A stretch of 64,000 nucleotides of DNA from Nocardioides litoris (lineage in GTDB: Bacteria > Actinomycetota > Actinomycetes > Propionibacteriales > Nocardioidaceae). Position numbers and translations under genes: made by a program. This document shows, piece by piece, positions 22,350 to 30,595 of this stretch. Where the stretch lies: the NCBI RefSeq assembly GCF_006346315.1, contig NZ_VDMR01000002.1:124001-188000 (forward strand), written 5' to 3'. Under the pieces are notes generated by a model. The model saw nothing but the letters and a program-made list of their open reading frames with translations. It was not told the DNA's origin and did no database searches. Positions within the stretch are counted from its first letter, which is position 1; each line of letters starts with the position of its first letter.

Positions 22350-23576
22350 GTGCAGCCGCAGCAGGACGACGTCGTGGCGCCCGTGCCGGCGCGCGCCGGG
22401 TCGACCCCGTCGCAGCTGCGGCGGCACAACATGGGCGTGGTGCTCGAGCTGCTGCACCGCGACGGCCCGGCCTCGCGCTCGGAGCTGGGGACCGCGACCG
22501 GCCTGACCCGCTCGACCATCGCCGACCTCGTGCAGGACCTCGTCGCCTGCGGCGTGGCCGTCGAGAGCGGCAGCGCCCGACCGACCGGCCCGGGACGGCC
22601 CTCGGCCGTCGTCCGGGCACGGCCCGAGGGTGCGGTGGCGCTGGCGGTCGAGGTCGCGGTCGAGTCGATCGCGGTCGCCACCGTGGGCCTCGGCGGCGAG
22701 GTCCTGGCCACCGAGCGGGTGGAGAGCGCGGTGGACGCCCTCGCGCCGGCCGAGGTGGTCGACCGGGTGGCCGCGATGGCCGGCCCCCTGCTCGCGCAGC
22801 ACGCGGAGGGGCCGGTCGGGGTCGGCGTGGCCGTGCCGGGCCTGGTGCGGCGTCGCGACGGGTTCGTGCACGTGGCGCCCAACCTCGGGTGGCAGGAGGT
22901 CGCCCTCGCCTCGATGCTGGGCCGGGCCCTCGGTCCCGGCGACCGACCGCTGCCGGTCCAGGTGGCCAACGAGGCCGACCTCGGCGCCCTCGGCGAGCTG
23001 CGCCGCGGCGCCGGCCGCGGGGTCGGCACCATGGTCTACGTCTCCGGCGACGTCGGCATCGGGGCCGGGCTGGTCATCGACGGGCGGGCCATGCTCGGCG
23101 CCACCGGGTACGCCGGGGAGGCCGGCCACATGCTGGTCGACCCGGGTGGCCGCGACTGCCGCTGCGGCGCCCGTGGCTGCTGGGAGACCGTGGCCGGCGA
23201 GGAGGCCCTGCTGCGCGCCGCCGGGATCGACGACGCCCCGGGCGCGCGGGCCCTCGCGCTGCTCCGCGACCGGCTGCGGTCGGGCGACCCCCAGGCCGAG
23301 CACGCCGTGGGCGTCGTCGGGCACTGGGTGGGGGTCGGCCTCGGCAACCTGGTCAACCTGCTCAACCCCGAGGTGGTCGTGCTGGGCGGTCACCTGCAGC
23401 AGCTGCACGAGCACCTGCGTCCCTCGCTCGAGACCGCCCTCGCCGCCCGCGCGCTGGCCCAGCCCCGGTCGGCCGCGCACGTCGTCCCCGGCACGCAGGG
23501 CCGGCAGGCCCAGCTGCACGGAGCGGCCGAGCTGGTGCTGGCCGGCGTCCTGCGCGACCCGGTCGCCCGCGCCTGA
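22350..23576 (+). CDS. ROK-family transcriptional regulator
   Basis: A 408-residue ROK repressor. Residues about 15-75 form a MarR-like winged helix (SQLRRHNMGVVLELLHRDGP, SRSELGTATGLTRSTIADLV). The remainder is the sugar-kinase-like half: VGVGVAVPGLV, NLGWQEV, VANEADLGALGE, GDVGIGAGLVIDG and the zinc-binding CRCGARGCWE block. The glycines of the ATP-binding DxGGT-type loop are replaced by a GLGGEV block, consistent with a regulator rather than a kinase. GTG at 22350 was chosen to give the family's usual length; an in-frame GTG at 22260 has no ribosome site. It faces the ThuA-like gene over a 27-bp palindrome, so it probably represses that gene and perhaps itself. The sugar effector is unknown. 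Confidence 0.9.
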   Translation: MQPQQDDVVAPVPARAGSTPSQLRRHNMGVVLELLHRDGPASRSELGTATGLTRSTIADLVQDLVACGVAVESGSARPTGPGRPSAVVRARPEGAVALAVEVAVESIAVATVGLGGEVLATERVESAVDALAPAEVVDRVAAMAGPLLAQHAEGPVGVGVAVPGLVRRRDGFVHVAPNLGWQEVALASMLGRALGPGDRPLPVQVANEADLGALGELRRGAGRGVGTMVYVSGDVGIGAGLVIDGRAMLGATGYAGEAGHMLVDPGGRDCRCGARGCWETVAGEEALLRAAGIDDAPGARALALLRDRLRSGDPQAEHAVGVVGHWVGVGLGNLVNLLNPEVVVLGGHLQQLHEHLRPSLETALAARALAQPRSAAHVVPGTQGRQAQLHGAAELVLAGVLRDPVARA

Positions 23577-23624
23577 CGCCGGTCGCGACGGCCGCTGCGG
23601 TCCGGACCGACCGGCGACGCGCGG

Positions 23625-24404
23625 CTACCAGAAGCCGAGCACGCCCCCGCCGATGCGGATGACGAACCCGGCGACGACGACCACGAAGAACCCCCGCACG
23701 AACCCGGCGCCGCGGGCGACCGCCGTCCGCGCGCCGAGGTAGCCGCCGACGATGCTGGCCACGCCCATGACGGCCCCGACGTGCCAGAGCACCGCGCCCT
23801 GGGGGACGAAGACGACGAGGGCGGCCGCGTTGGTCGCCCAGTTGGCGAGCCGGGCCTTGGCGCTGGCCTCGAGGAAGCCGTAACCGAGCAGCCCCACCAG
23901 GGCGAAGACCAGGAAGCTGCCCGTGCCCGGCCCGAGCGCCCCGTCGTAGAAGCCGATCACGGCCCCGGCGAGCGCGGCCAGCGACGTGTGCCGGCGGCCG
24001 GTGTGCCGCAGCTCGGTCTCCTGGCCGAGGTCGGGCCGGAAGAGGACGTAGGCGCCGACGACGACGAGCGCGACCAGCACCACGGGGTCGAACGCGCTGC
24101 GGGGCAGGCTGCTGGCGACCAGCGCCCCGCCGACCGACCCGACGAAGGCCGCGGCCATCAGGGGCAGGAACGTGCGTGGATCGGGGCGCACCCGGCGGTA
24201 GTAGGTGATCGAGCTGACCGTGGTGCCGCAGATCGAGGCGACCTTGTTGGTCGCCAGGAGCTGCACCGGCGCCGCGCCCGGGAGGGCGATGAGGAGGGCC
24301 GGCAGCTGGATCAGCCCGCCCCCGCCGACCACGGCGTCGACGTACCCGGCGGTGAGGGCCGCGAGGGCCAGCAGCACCAGCACGGTCGTCGACGGCTCGG
24401 GCAC
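23625..24404 (-). CDS. TSUP (TauE/SafE/DUF81) membrane permease
   Basis: A 259-residue integral membrane protein with about seven to eight hydrophobic segments. The TSUP hallmarks are present in both halves: GYVDAVVGGGGLIQLPALL with ATNKVASICGTTVSS in the first, and GFYDGALGPGTGSFLVFAL with ARLANWATNAAALVVF in the second. The family exports or imports sulfur-containing organic anions such as sulfite or sulfoacetate; the substrate here is not determinable. It uses a GTG start at 24404 and is convergent with the ROK gene. It is monocistronic, with the BtuF-like gene starting divergently 35 bp away. Confidence 0.9.
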   Translation of the reverse strand: MPEPSTTVLVLLALAALTAGYVDAVVGGGGLIQLPALLIALPGAAPVQLLATNKVASICGTTVSSITYYRRVRPDPRTFLPLMAAAFVGSVGGALVASSLPRSAFDPVVLVALVVVGAYVLFRPDLGQETELRHTGRRHTSLAALAGAVIGFYDGALGPGTGSFLVFALVGLLGYGFLEASAKARLANWATNAAALVVFVPQGAVLWHVGAVMGVASIVGGYLGARTAVARGAGFVRGFFVVVVAGFVIRIGGGVLGFW

Positions 24405-24439
24405 CGGACCACCCTAGGGACGGCGGTTAGCGTGGCCGC

Positions 24440-25333
24440 GTGCGGATCGTCTCGTTGCTGCCCTCGACCACCGAGATCCTCTTCGCGGTGGGGGCGGGCG
24501 ACGACGTCGTGGGCGTGACGTTCGAGTGCGACCACCCTGCCGAGGCCCGCACCCGCACGATCGTGTCGACCACCGCGATGCCCGAGGGGCTGTCACCGGC
24601 CGAGATCGACGCGCACGTCGCCGCCGCGCTCGCCCGCGGCGAGGACCTCTACCGGCTCGACGCCGGAGCGCTGGCCGGCCTCGACGCCGACCTCGTCGTC
24701 ACCCAGGACCTCTGTGCGGTCTGCGCCGTCGACGTCACCGTCGTCGACGACGCGCTCGCCCACCTGGGCTGCACGGCCGAGGTGCTGACCTTCGACCCGC
24801 ACACCGTCGAGGAGGTGCTCGCCTCCATCACGACGCTCGGCGCCTCCGTGGGCCGCGCCGCGGCGGCCGAGGAGCTGGTGGCGTCGCTGCGGGCACGCCT
24901 GGCCTCCGTCACCGCCGACGTACGACGCCGCGCGGGCGCGCGCCCCCGGGTGGCCGTGCTCGAGTGGACCGACCCGCCGTACGCCCCGGGCCACTGGCTG
25001 CCAGAGATGGTCGAGCTCGCCGGCGGGGAGGCCGTGCTCGGCGCGGCCGGGGAGAAGTCGTTCCGGGTGCGGTGGGAGGACGTCGCGGCCGCCCGGCCCG
25101 ACGTGGTGGTCGTGGCGCCGTGCGGCTACGGCCGCGACGGCGCCCAGGCCCAGGCCGACGCCCTCGTGGCGGCGGGGCTGCTGCCCGACGGGGTCGTGGT
25201 CCACGCCGTCGACGCCGACGGCATGTGGGCGCGGCCGGGCCCGCGCATCGTCGACGGGGTCGAGGAGCTGGCGCAGGTGCTGGCCGGGACCTCGGCCGGC
25301 GTCACGCCGCGGACGGCGCCGACCGCCGGTTGA
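24440..25333 (+). CDS. BtuF-like cobalamin/heme-type substrate-binding protein without signal peptide
   Basis: A 297-residue protein with the two-lobed helical-backbone binding-protein fold: RIVSLLPSTTEILFAVGAGDDVVGVT at the N-terminus (broken here for clarity as start of lobe one), LDADLVVTQDLCAVCAV, a long linker helix around residues 135-155, and WLPEMVELAGGEAVLG with DVVVVAPCGYG in lobe two. Family proteins deliver vitamin B12 or heme to ABC importers. Here translation starts directly in the fold, with no export signal or lipobox, so the protein is probably cytoplasmic; many actinobacterial BtuF-like proteins are like this and their role is unclear. No transporter genes adjoin it. The 3' end overlaps a convergent small membrane protein gene by 32 bp. 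Confidence 0.82.
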   Translation: MRIVSLLPSTTEILFAVGAGDDVVGVTFECDHPAEARTRTIVSTTAMPEGLSPAEIDAHVAAALARGEDLYRLDAGALAGLDADLVVTQDLCAVCAVDVTVVDDALAHLGCTAEVLTFDPHTVEEVLASITTLGASVGRAAAAEELVASLRARLASVTADVRRRAGARPRVAVLEWTDPPYAPGHWLPEMVELAGGEAVLGAAGEKSFRVRWEDVAAARPDVVVVAPCGYGRDGAQAQADALVAAGLLPDGVVVHAVDADGMWARPGPRIVDGVEELAQVLAGTSAGVTPRTAPTAG

Positions 25334-25640
25334 CCACCGCGCCCCACAGCGCGACGACACCCGTGAGCGCGGCGAGCACGCCGAGGGCGACCGCGGGCGC
25401 GAGCAGCGCGAGGACCCCGCCGCCGCGGGCGCCGGGCACGAGGTGGGTCAGCACGACGACGACGAGCACGACCGAGGCGATGATGCCGAGCGCGATGTCG
25501 AGCTGGGTCAGCGCGAGGCGCCACCGCTCGCGGGAGCCCCGGCCGCGCAGGGTGCGGACCAGCTCGTGGACCGGCATCCAGAGCGCGAGGACCAGGTAGA
25601 ACAGGCCTCCGAGCCCGGTGCCCGGGAGTCCGGCGGTCAT
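25302..25640 (-). CDS. Small membrane protein of unknown function
   Basis: 112 residues with three likely transmembrane segments (LFYLVLALWMPVHEL, ALGIIASVVLVVVVLTHLV and a C-terminal ALLAPAVALGVLAALTGVVA run) joined by a basic loop (RTLRGRGSRERWR). I do not recognise the family. It starts one base after the stop of the glycosyltransferase gene, so the two are almost certainly one transcript and it may assist that membrane enzyme, for example in product export. The 3' end overlaps the convergent BtuF-like gene. Confidence 0.75.
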   Translation of the reverse strand: MTAGLPGTGLGGLFYLVLALWMPVHELVRTLRGRGSRERWRLALTQLDIALGIIASVVLVVVVLTHLVPGARGGGVLALLAPAVALGVLAALTGVVALWGAVVNRRSAPSAA

Positions 25641-25641
25641 C

Positions 25642-26724
25642 TCAGTGCCCCTTCTCGTAGACCAGCAGCGGGCGGCGCAGGACGACCTCGGTGACCAGCG
25701 CCTCGAGCATGTAGAGCCCGTTGACCACGCGGAGGACCAGGAAGCACGGCACCGACAGGAGGGCCCGGCCGACCTCGCGCCGACGTCGCGCCGCCACGAG
25801 CACCGGCACCAGCACGGCGGGCACGTCGACGACGTACGCGAGGAGGACCCAGGGGCTGACGAGCACCGCGAGCAGGGGCAGGACCAGCAGGTAGACGAGC
25901 GAGGCCACGACCGCGTCGAACATCGCGACGCCGACGACGGTGCGCAGGAACGGCAGCCGCAGCACGCCCCTCCAGTGCAGGGCGACGTTCTGCACGAAGC
26001 CGTGCGACCAGCGCTTGAGCTGCGTGGCCATGAAGTCGAGGTCGTGCGGCTCGATCGGGTAGCAGACCGCCTCCGGCACGAACCGGACCCGGTGGCCGGC
26101 CTGGTAGAAGGTCCAGGTCAGGTCCATGTCCTCCGCGCGGGTGCGCTCCGACCAGCCACCGGCGGCCTGGAGGGCCTCGGTGCGGTAGGCGGAGAAGCAG
26201 CCGGAGGAGATCAGCGGCGTGCCGAAGTAGTCCTGGGTGGGCTTGTAGAAGGTGAACGACAGCAGGTACTCGACGTAGCGCCCTCGCTCCCACACGCTCG
26301 AGACGTGCCGCGGCACCACGAACCCGCAGGCCGCGACCACCGACTCGTCGGCCTCCAGCGGCGCCATCAGCAGCTCGAGCGCGTCGGGGGCGAGTGTGGT
26401 GTCGGCGTCGATGGCCATCGCGTACGTCGTGGTGACGTCGGCCAGCGCGACGTTCTGCGCCCCGGCCTTGGACCCGGTGCCGACGTGGTTGCGGATGACC
26501 TCGGCCCCGGCCGCGCGGGCGAGGTCACCGGTGTCGTCGGTCGACCCGTCGTCGACCACGACCACCCGGGCCGGGGGCGTGGTCTGCCCCAGGATGCTGC
26601 GGACGGTGTCGGCGATCGAGGCGGCCTCGTCGTAGGCGGGCACGATCACGGTCAGGTCGTCGGCGGGCCGCGGCCGGCGCGCCTCGTGGCGCGGGTCGGG
26701 CGCGACCTGCTGGTCGGTCGTCAC
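25642..26724 (-). CDS. Processive family-2 glycosyltransferase, membrane-bound
   Basis: A 360-residue GT2 enzyme of the chitin/hyaluronan/poly-GlcNAc synthase type. It has the nucleotide-sugar motifs VVVDDGS (56-61 region), DAD (106-108), the catalytic-base ED (198-199) and Q235LKRW239, the QxxRW signature of processive polymer synthases. Two or three transmembrane segments follow the catalytic domain (AMFDAVVASLVYLLVLPLLAV, SPWVLLAYVVDVPAVLVPVLV), leaving a short C-terminal cytoplasmic end. The polymer made is unknown; a poly-hexosamine is plausible from the motifs. It is followed one base later by a small membrane protein gene. A hairpin at 26765-26793 isolates it from the VWA gene. Confidence 0.9.
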   Translation of the reverse strand: MTTDQQVAPDPRHEARRPRPADDLTVIVPAYDEAASIADTVRSILGQTTPPARVVVVDDGSTDDTGDLARAAGAEVIRNHVGTGSKAGAQNVALADVTTTYAMAIDADTTLAPDALELLMAPLEADESVVAACGFVVPRHVSSVWERGRYVEYLLSFTFYKPTQDYFGTPLISSGCFSAYRTEALQAAGGWSERTRAEDMDLTWTFYQAGHRVRFVPEAVCYPIEPHDLDFMATQLKRWSHGFVQNVALHWRGVLRLPFLRTVVGVAMFDAVVASLVYLLVLPLLAVLVSPWVLLAYVVDVPAVLVPVLVAARRRREVGRALLSVPCFLVLRVVNGLYMLEALVTEVVLRRPLLVYEKGH

Positions 26725-26764
26725 CGGGGGCTCCCTCGGTCGGCGTGCAGGTCAGGACGTGCAG

Positions 26765-26793
26765 GTGGGGGCGCGCCGGACACGCGCCCCCAC
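26765..26793 (-). terminator. Perfect GC-rich hairpin after the VWA gene
   Basis: GTGGGGGCGCG (26765-26775) pairs perfectly with CGCGCCCCCAC (26783-26793) around a seven-base loop. It lies 39 bp beyond the VWA stop codon and upstream of the glycosyltransferase start, fitting a terminator of the MoxR/VWA transcript. Confidence 0.7.
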
Positions 26794-26831
26794 CCCTCAC
26801 CTACCTGTCGCGAGGGGGCCGGGACGTTACG

Positions 26832-28877
26832 TCAGTCGTCGACCCAGAAGCCGCGGCCGCCGAACCAGTCGCCGTACGCCGAGCGCAGCCCGCCCATGCC
26901 GCCGCCCGTCCCACCGGGCCGTCCGGCGTCGCGGGAGCCCAGGTAGGACCCGACCACCGCCGCGCCGAGGTCGTCGAGCTCGGGGCTGACCATCCGACCG
27001 TCGACCCGCTGGGCCATCTGCTCGATGAACCGGGCCAGCCCGGGGTCGTCGCCGAGCCGGAAGAACGTCGTCTGGGCGCCCATCCGGCGGCTGTTGTCGA
27101 GCTCGCGGACGGCCAGGGCGATGGTCACCGGGTGCGGCGGGTAGGAGAAGTAGACCTCGCCGCTGCGCTCGAGGTGGGACGTCGGCTCACCGTCGGTGAC
27201 GACGAGCAGCACCGGCTGGGCGTTGGGGTGCTTGCGGAAGTGGCGGTTGGCCAGCAGCAGGGCGTGGTGGAGGTTGGTGCCCTTGTCCCACTGGGCGTCG
27301 AGCGCGGTGAGCTGCTCGATGTCCATCACCTCGGCGTGCCGACCGAAGCCGATCAGCTGCAGGTGGTCGCCCCGGAACCGGCTCTTGATGAGCGTGTGCA
27401 GGGCCAGCGCGGTGCGCTTCATCGGCACCCAGCGCCCGTCCATGGCCATCGAGAACGACGTGTCGACCAGCAGCGCGACGCAGGCCTGGGTGCGGGCCTC
27501 GGTCTCCTGCACCTCGACGTCGTCGATCGACAGGCGCGGGCCGGTGGGGTCGGCGACGCGGCGCTGGACGCCGTTGAGCACGGTGCGGGGCACGTCCCAG
27601 GGCTCGGTGTCGCCGTACTGCCAGGCGCGGGTGGCGCCGGAGCGCTCGCCGGCGGCGCCGGCCTTGTCCATGTCGCGCTGGCCCTGGCGGCCGCCCATGC
27701 GCTGGGCGACGTCCTTCAGGAGCGCCTTGCCGAGCTGGCGCATCGCCTTGGGGGTCAGCCGCAGCTGGCCGTCGGAGCCGCGCTCGAGCGTGCCGCCGTC
27801 GCGCAGCGCCTTCTCCAGCTGCTGCAGGGTGCGGGCGTCGACGGCCGCCTCGTCGCCGAGCTGGCGCGCCAGCTTGTCGAGGTCGACGTCGTCCATCCGC
27901 GAGCCCCGGTGGGACTGCGCGAGCTGCTCGGCGAGGTCGTCGAGGTCGGCGAGGTCCTGGAGCACCCCGGTGCCGTCGCCGAGGCCGAGGCCCTCCTCGC
28001 CGCCGAACTGCTCCGACCCGCCCCAGTCGAGGTCGGGCCGCAGCGCCTGCAGGTTGGCGTCGAGCTGGCCGAGCTGGTCCATGAGCTCGGGCGAGCCGAA
28101 CGCCTGGGCGCTGAGCTCCATCAGCTCCTGGCGCTGCTCGGGCGTCATCGAGTTGAGCATCCGCTGCGCCGCCGCCGAGCGCTGGGCCAGGGCGTCGAGC
28201 AGCTCGTCGACGTCCTGCGGGTCCTCGGGGAAGAAGTCGCCGTGCTTGTCCATGAAGTCGCGGAAGTCCTCGGGGGTGTCCTCCCCCGCCGCCTTCTTGG
28301 CCAGCAGCTCGTTGAGGTCGCCGAGCATCTCGTTGACCGCCGCCCGGTCGGCGTCGGTCGCGCCCTCCATGGCCTGCTTCATGCCCTGGAACCGCTGGTC
28401 GAGCAGCTCGCGCCCCAGCAGGTCCTTGATCTCCTCGTACGCCGCGCGGGCGTCGCTGCTCTGCCAGTCGTAGTCGGCCAGCTCGGTGACGGCCGCGGCC
28501 GGCGAGGGCGGCAGGTTGTCGATCCGCATCTCGCGGAACGCCCGGTCGTCGTCGTCCATCATCGCGTCGCGGGCCAGCTGCTTGCGCTCCTCGAGCACCG
28601 CCTTGTCGAGCAGCTCGCGCACCTGGCGCAGCGTGCCGTCGAGGTCGTGCTTGCCGAGCAGCTCGCGGCGCCGCTCGGCCACCTTGCGGGCCAGCTCGTC
28701 GAGCCCGCGCTGGTCCTGCCCGCCGCGGCGCAGGAACTCCCGCATCGCCCGCTCCGGGCTGTAGCCCGCCATCACGTCCTCGCCGATGGCGTCGAGCGCC
28801 TCGGAGAGGTCGACCGGCGCGGCGAGCGGGTCGCCGCCGTCGTACCGCTTGAAGCGGGAGCGTCGGGTCTCGGTCAT
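26832..28877 (-). CDS. VWA-domain protein, partner of the MoxR ATPase
   Basis: The 681-residue protein has a long charged, helical N-terminal part (repeated DDL, LDALAQRS, MTPEQRQELMEL, SDxxLDxLARQL segments, residues 1-400) and a C-terminal von Willebrand A domain with a complete MIDAS: DTSFSM (about residue 470), a Thr in KGTNLHHALL and the Asp of VVTDGEPTSH. There is no signal peptide or membrane segment. MoxR and VWA proteins typically act together as a chaperone-like pair that inserts metals or matures complexes; the client is unknown. It lies 87 bp downstream of moxR, the gap holding a palindromic repeat. A Gly-rich tail (RPGGTGGGMGGL) ends the protein. Confidence 0.9.
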   Translation of the reverse strand: MTETRRSRFKRYDGGDPLAAPVDLSEALDAIGEDVMAGYSPERAMREFLRRGGQDQRGLDELARKVAERRRELLGKHDLDGTLRQVRELLDKAVLEERKQLARDAMMDDDDRAFREMRIDNLPPSPAAAVTELADYDWQSSDARAAYEEIKDLLGRELLDQRFQGMKQAMEGATDADRAAVNEMLGDLNELLAKKAAGEDTPEDFRDFMDKHGDFFPEDPQDVDELLDALAQRSAAAQRMLNSMTPEQRQELMELSAQAFGSPELMDQLGQLDANLQALRPDLDWGGSEQFGGEEGLGLGDGTGVLQDLADLDDLAEQLAQSHRGSRMDDVDLDKLARQLGDEAAVDARTLQQLEKALRDGGTLERGSDGQLRLTPKAMRQLGKALLKDVAQRMGGRQGQRDMDKAGAAGERSGATRAWQYGDTEPWDVPRTVLNGVQRRVADPTGPRLSIDDVEVQETEARTQACVALLVDTSFSMAMDGRWVPMKRTALALHTLIKSRFRGDHLQLIGFGRHAEVMDIEQLTALDAQWDKGTNLHHALLLANRHFRKHPNAQPVLLVVTDGEPTSHLERSGEVYFSYPPHPVTIALAVRELDNSRRMGAQTTFFRLGDDPGLARFIEQMAQRVDGRMVSPELDDLGAAVVGSYLGSRDAGRPGGTGGGMGGLRSAYGDWFGGRGFWVDD

Positions 28878-28899
28878 CTCAGCTCCCTGTGCTGGTTCC

Positions 28900-28941
28900 G
28901 TGGCCTCGAGACGGGCGCCAGGGCGCCCTCCTCGACCACCG
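28900..28941. repeat. REP-like palindromic element between moxR and the VWA gene
   Basis: GTGGCCTCGAGACGGG, a GCGCC/GGCGC inner hairpin, then CCTCCTCGACCACCG. The outer blocks match the elements at 59891-60000 almost exactly while the inner hairpin differs, the mark of a structural dispersed repeat. It separates two genes that should be co-transcribed. Confidence 0.75.
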
Positions 28942-28964
28942 TGTGCTCGGCTCGACCCGCAGGC

Positions 28965-30374
28965 TCAGGAGCCGTAGACCGTCTCGGCACCGTCGGTGTC
29001 CTTGCCGATCTTGCGGCCGAGGTAGAGCGCCTCGAGGGCGAGCTCGATGGCGCCGGCGCGCTGGCCGTCGTTGGTGGCGCCGAGGCGGTCGCAGACCTGG
29101 TCGTAGAGGTCGGACTCCCCGAGGACGGGGAGACCGGTGAGGAAGTCGCGGGCGCCGACCTGCTCGCCCGTGGTGACCATCGAGCCCGCCTCGATGGCGT
29201 CGACGAGGAGGCCGAGGTCGAGGCCGCGCAGGTAGCTGCGGGAGGTCTGGGCGACCGCGGTGCGCAGCAGGTGGGTCAGCACCTCCTGCTCGCGACCCTC
29301 CTCGCCGGTCTCGAACTCGACCTTGCCGCCGAGCACCTCGACCGCGGTCTCGAGGTCGACGATGCGGGCCACGGCCTCGTCCTCGCCCTGGCGCACCGAG
29401 CGGTGCAGCGCGGCGGCGGCGATGGTCTCGGCGCCGGCGATGGCGAAGCGGGCCGAGACACCGGAGCGTTGGTCGACCGCGGTCGACTCGCGCAGCTGGC
29501 GGGTGAAGCGGGCCAGGATCTCGACGAGGTGGTCGGGCACCTCGGCGGTGAGGTCGGCCTCCTGCCGGATGACGGCGATCTCGGCCGCCAGCTCGGTCGG
29601 GTAGTGCGTGCGGATCTCGGCGCCGAAGCGGTCCTTGAGCGGGGTGATGATGCGGCCGCGGTTGGTGTAGTCCTCAGGGTTGGCGCTGGCCACGACGAGC
29701 ACGTCGAGCGGGAGCCGCAGCACGTAGCCGCGGATCTGGATGTCGCGCTCCTCCATCACGTTGAGCATCGCGACCTGGATGCGCTCGGCGAGGTCGGGCA
29801 GCTCGTTGATGGCCACGATGCCGCGGTGGCTGCGCGGGATGAGCCCGAAGTGGATGGTCTCCAGGTCGCCCAGCGAGCGGCCCTCGGCGACCTTCATCGG
29901 GTCGACGTCGCCGATGAGGTCGGCGACCGAGGTGTCGGGGGTGGCCAGCTTCTCGGCGTACCGCTCGTCGCGGTGGCGCCAGGAGATGCGCAGGTCGTCG
30001 CCGTACGTCGCGGCCGCGGCCTGGGAGGTGACAGTGACGGGGTCGTAGGGGTGCTCGCCGAGCTCGGAGCCGGAGATGACCGGCGTCCACTCGTCGAGCA
30101 GGCCGACCATGGTGCGCAGCAGCCGGGTCTTGCCCTGCCCGCGCTCGCCGAGCAGCACGATGTCGTGCCCGGCGATCAGGGCCCGCTCGAGCTGCGGGAG
30201 GACGGTGTTCTCGAACCCGTGGAGGCCGGGCCAGGGGTCCTCGCCGGCGGCCAGCTTGGCCAGCAGGTTGTCGCGGATCTCGGTGCGGAGGGGCTTGTGG
30301 ACGTGGCCGGAGGCGCGCAGCTCGCCCACGGTGCTGATGGTCGGAGCACTCACCTCCTCGAGACTACTCCGCAT
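28965..30374 (-). CDS. MoxR-type AAA+ ATPase
   Basis: A 469-residue AAA+ ATPase of the MoxR/magnesium-chelatase-like branch. The Walker A motif is GERGQGKT (76-83), the Walker B region IVAINELPDL (about 190), followed by sensor-1 VVASANPEDYTNRGRIITPLKDRFG and an arginine-finger region. The C-terminal half contains the family helical lid (SGVSARFAIAGAETIAAAA). It works with the downstream VWA gene product. The start is taken at ATG 30374; a GTG at 30353 is possible but its GAGGAG directly abuts the codon. It is divergent from the M14 carboxypeptidase gene, with a perfect palindrome between them. Confidence 0.9.
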   Translation of the reverse strand: MRSSLEEVSAPTISTVGELRASGHVHKPLRTEIRDNLLAKLAAGEDPWPGLHGFENTVLPQLERALIAGHDIVLLGERGQGKTRLLRTMVGLLDEWTPVISGSELGEHPYDPVTVTSQAAAATYGDDLRISWRHRDERYAEKLATPDTSVADLIGDVDPMKVAEGRSLGDLETIHFGLIPRSHRGIVAINELPDLAERIQVAMLNVMEERDIQIRGYVLRLPLDVLVVASANPEDYTNRGRIITPLKDRFGAEIRTHYPTELAAEIAVIRQEADLTAEVPDHLVEILARFTRQLRESTAVDQRSGVSARFAIAGAETIAAAALHRSVRQGEDEAVARIVDLETAVEVLGGKVEFETGEEGREQEVLTHLLRTAVAQTSRSYLRGLDLGLLVDAIEAGSMVTTGEQVGARDFLTGLPVLGESDLYDQVCDRLGATNDGQRAGAIELALEALYLGRKIGKDTDGAETVYGS

Positions 30375-30395
30375 CCCAACACGCGTGGCTGGTCC

Positions 30396-30411
30396 GTTAC
30401 CGCGAGGTAAC
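30396..30411. promoter_or_regulatory. 16-bp palindrome in the moxR/M14 divergent intergenic region
   Basis: GTTACC-GCGA-GGTAAC is a perfect inverted repeat 22 bp upstream of the moxR start and overlapping the position where a -35 element (TTGACG at 30414-30419, plus strand) for the M14 gene would begin. Size and symmetry suit a TetR- or MarR-type dimer. No candidate regulator gene is adjacent. Confidence 0.5.
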
Positions 30412-30595
30412 CCTTGACGGCTGAGAGACGTACCTGATGGGGTGCGGGCACCCCGCTGGTTGTCAGACAAGACGCACCAGGTCCGAGCCCCTCCGCCGCA
30501 CTCCGGGGTGGCGCTCGCCTGCCCGGTCGACCACCGGGGGTCCGGTCGTCCCCGCGGCAGCCCACCTGCCCGTCCTGACGACCCCGAGGACCCCC

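Noticed and set aside
26745..30410. 1221-codon plus-strand frame over VWA and MoxR
   Set aside because: Antisense shadow of two genes with clear domains on the minus strand.
30437..30595. N-terminal extension of the M14 protein from ATG 30437
   Set aside because: It would place 53 Arg/Pro-rich residues before a good signal peptide; GTG 30596 has a proper ribosome site.
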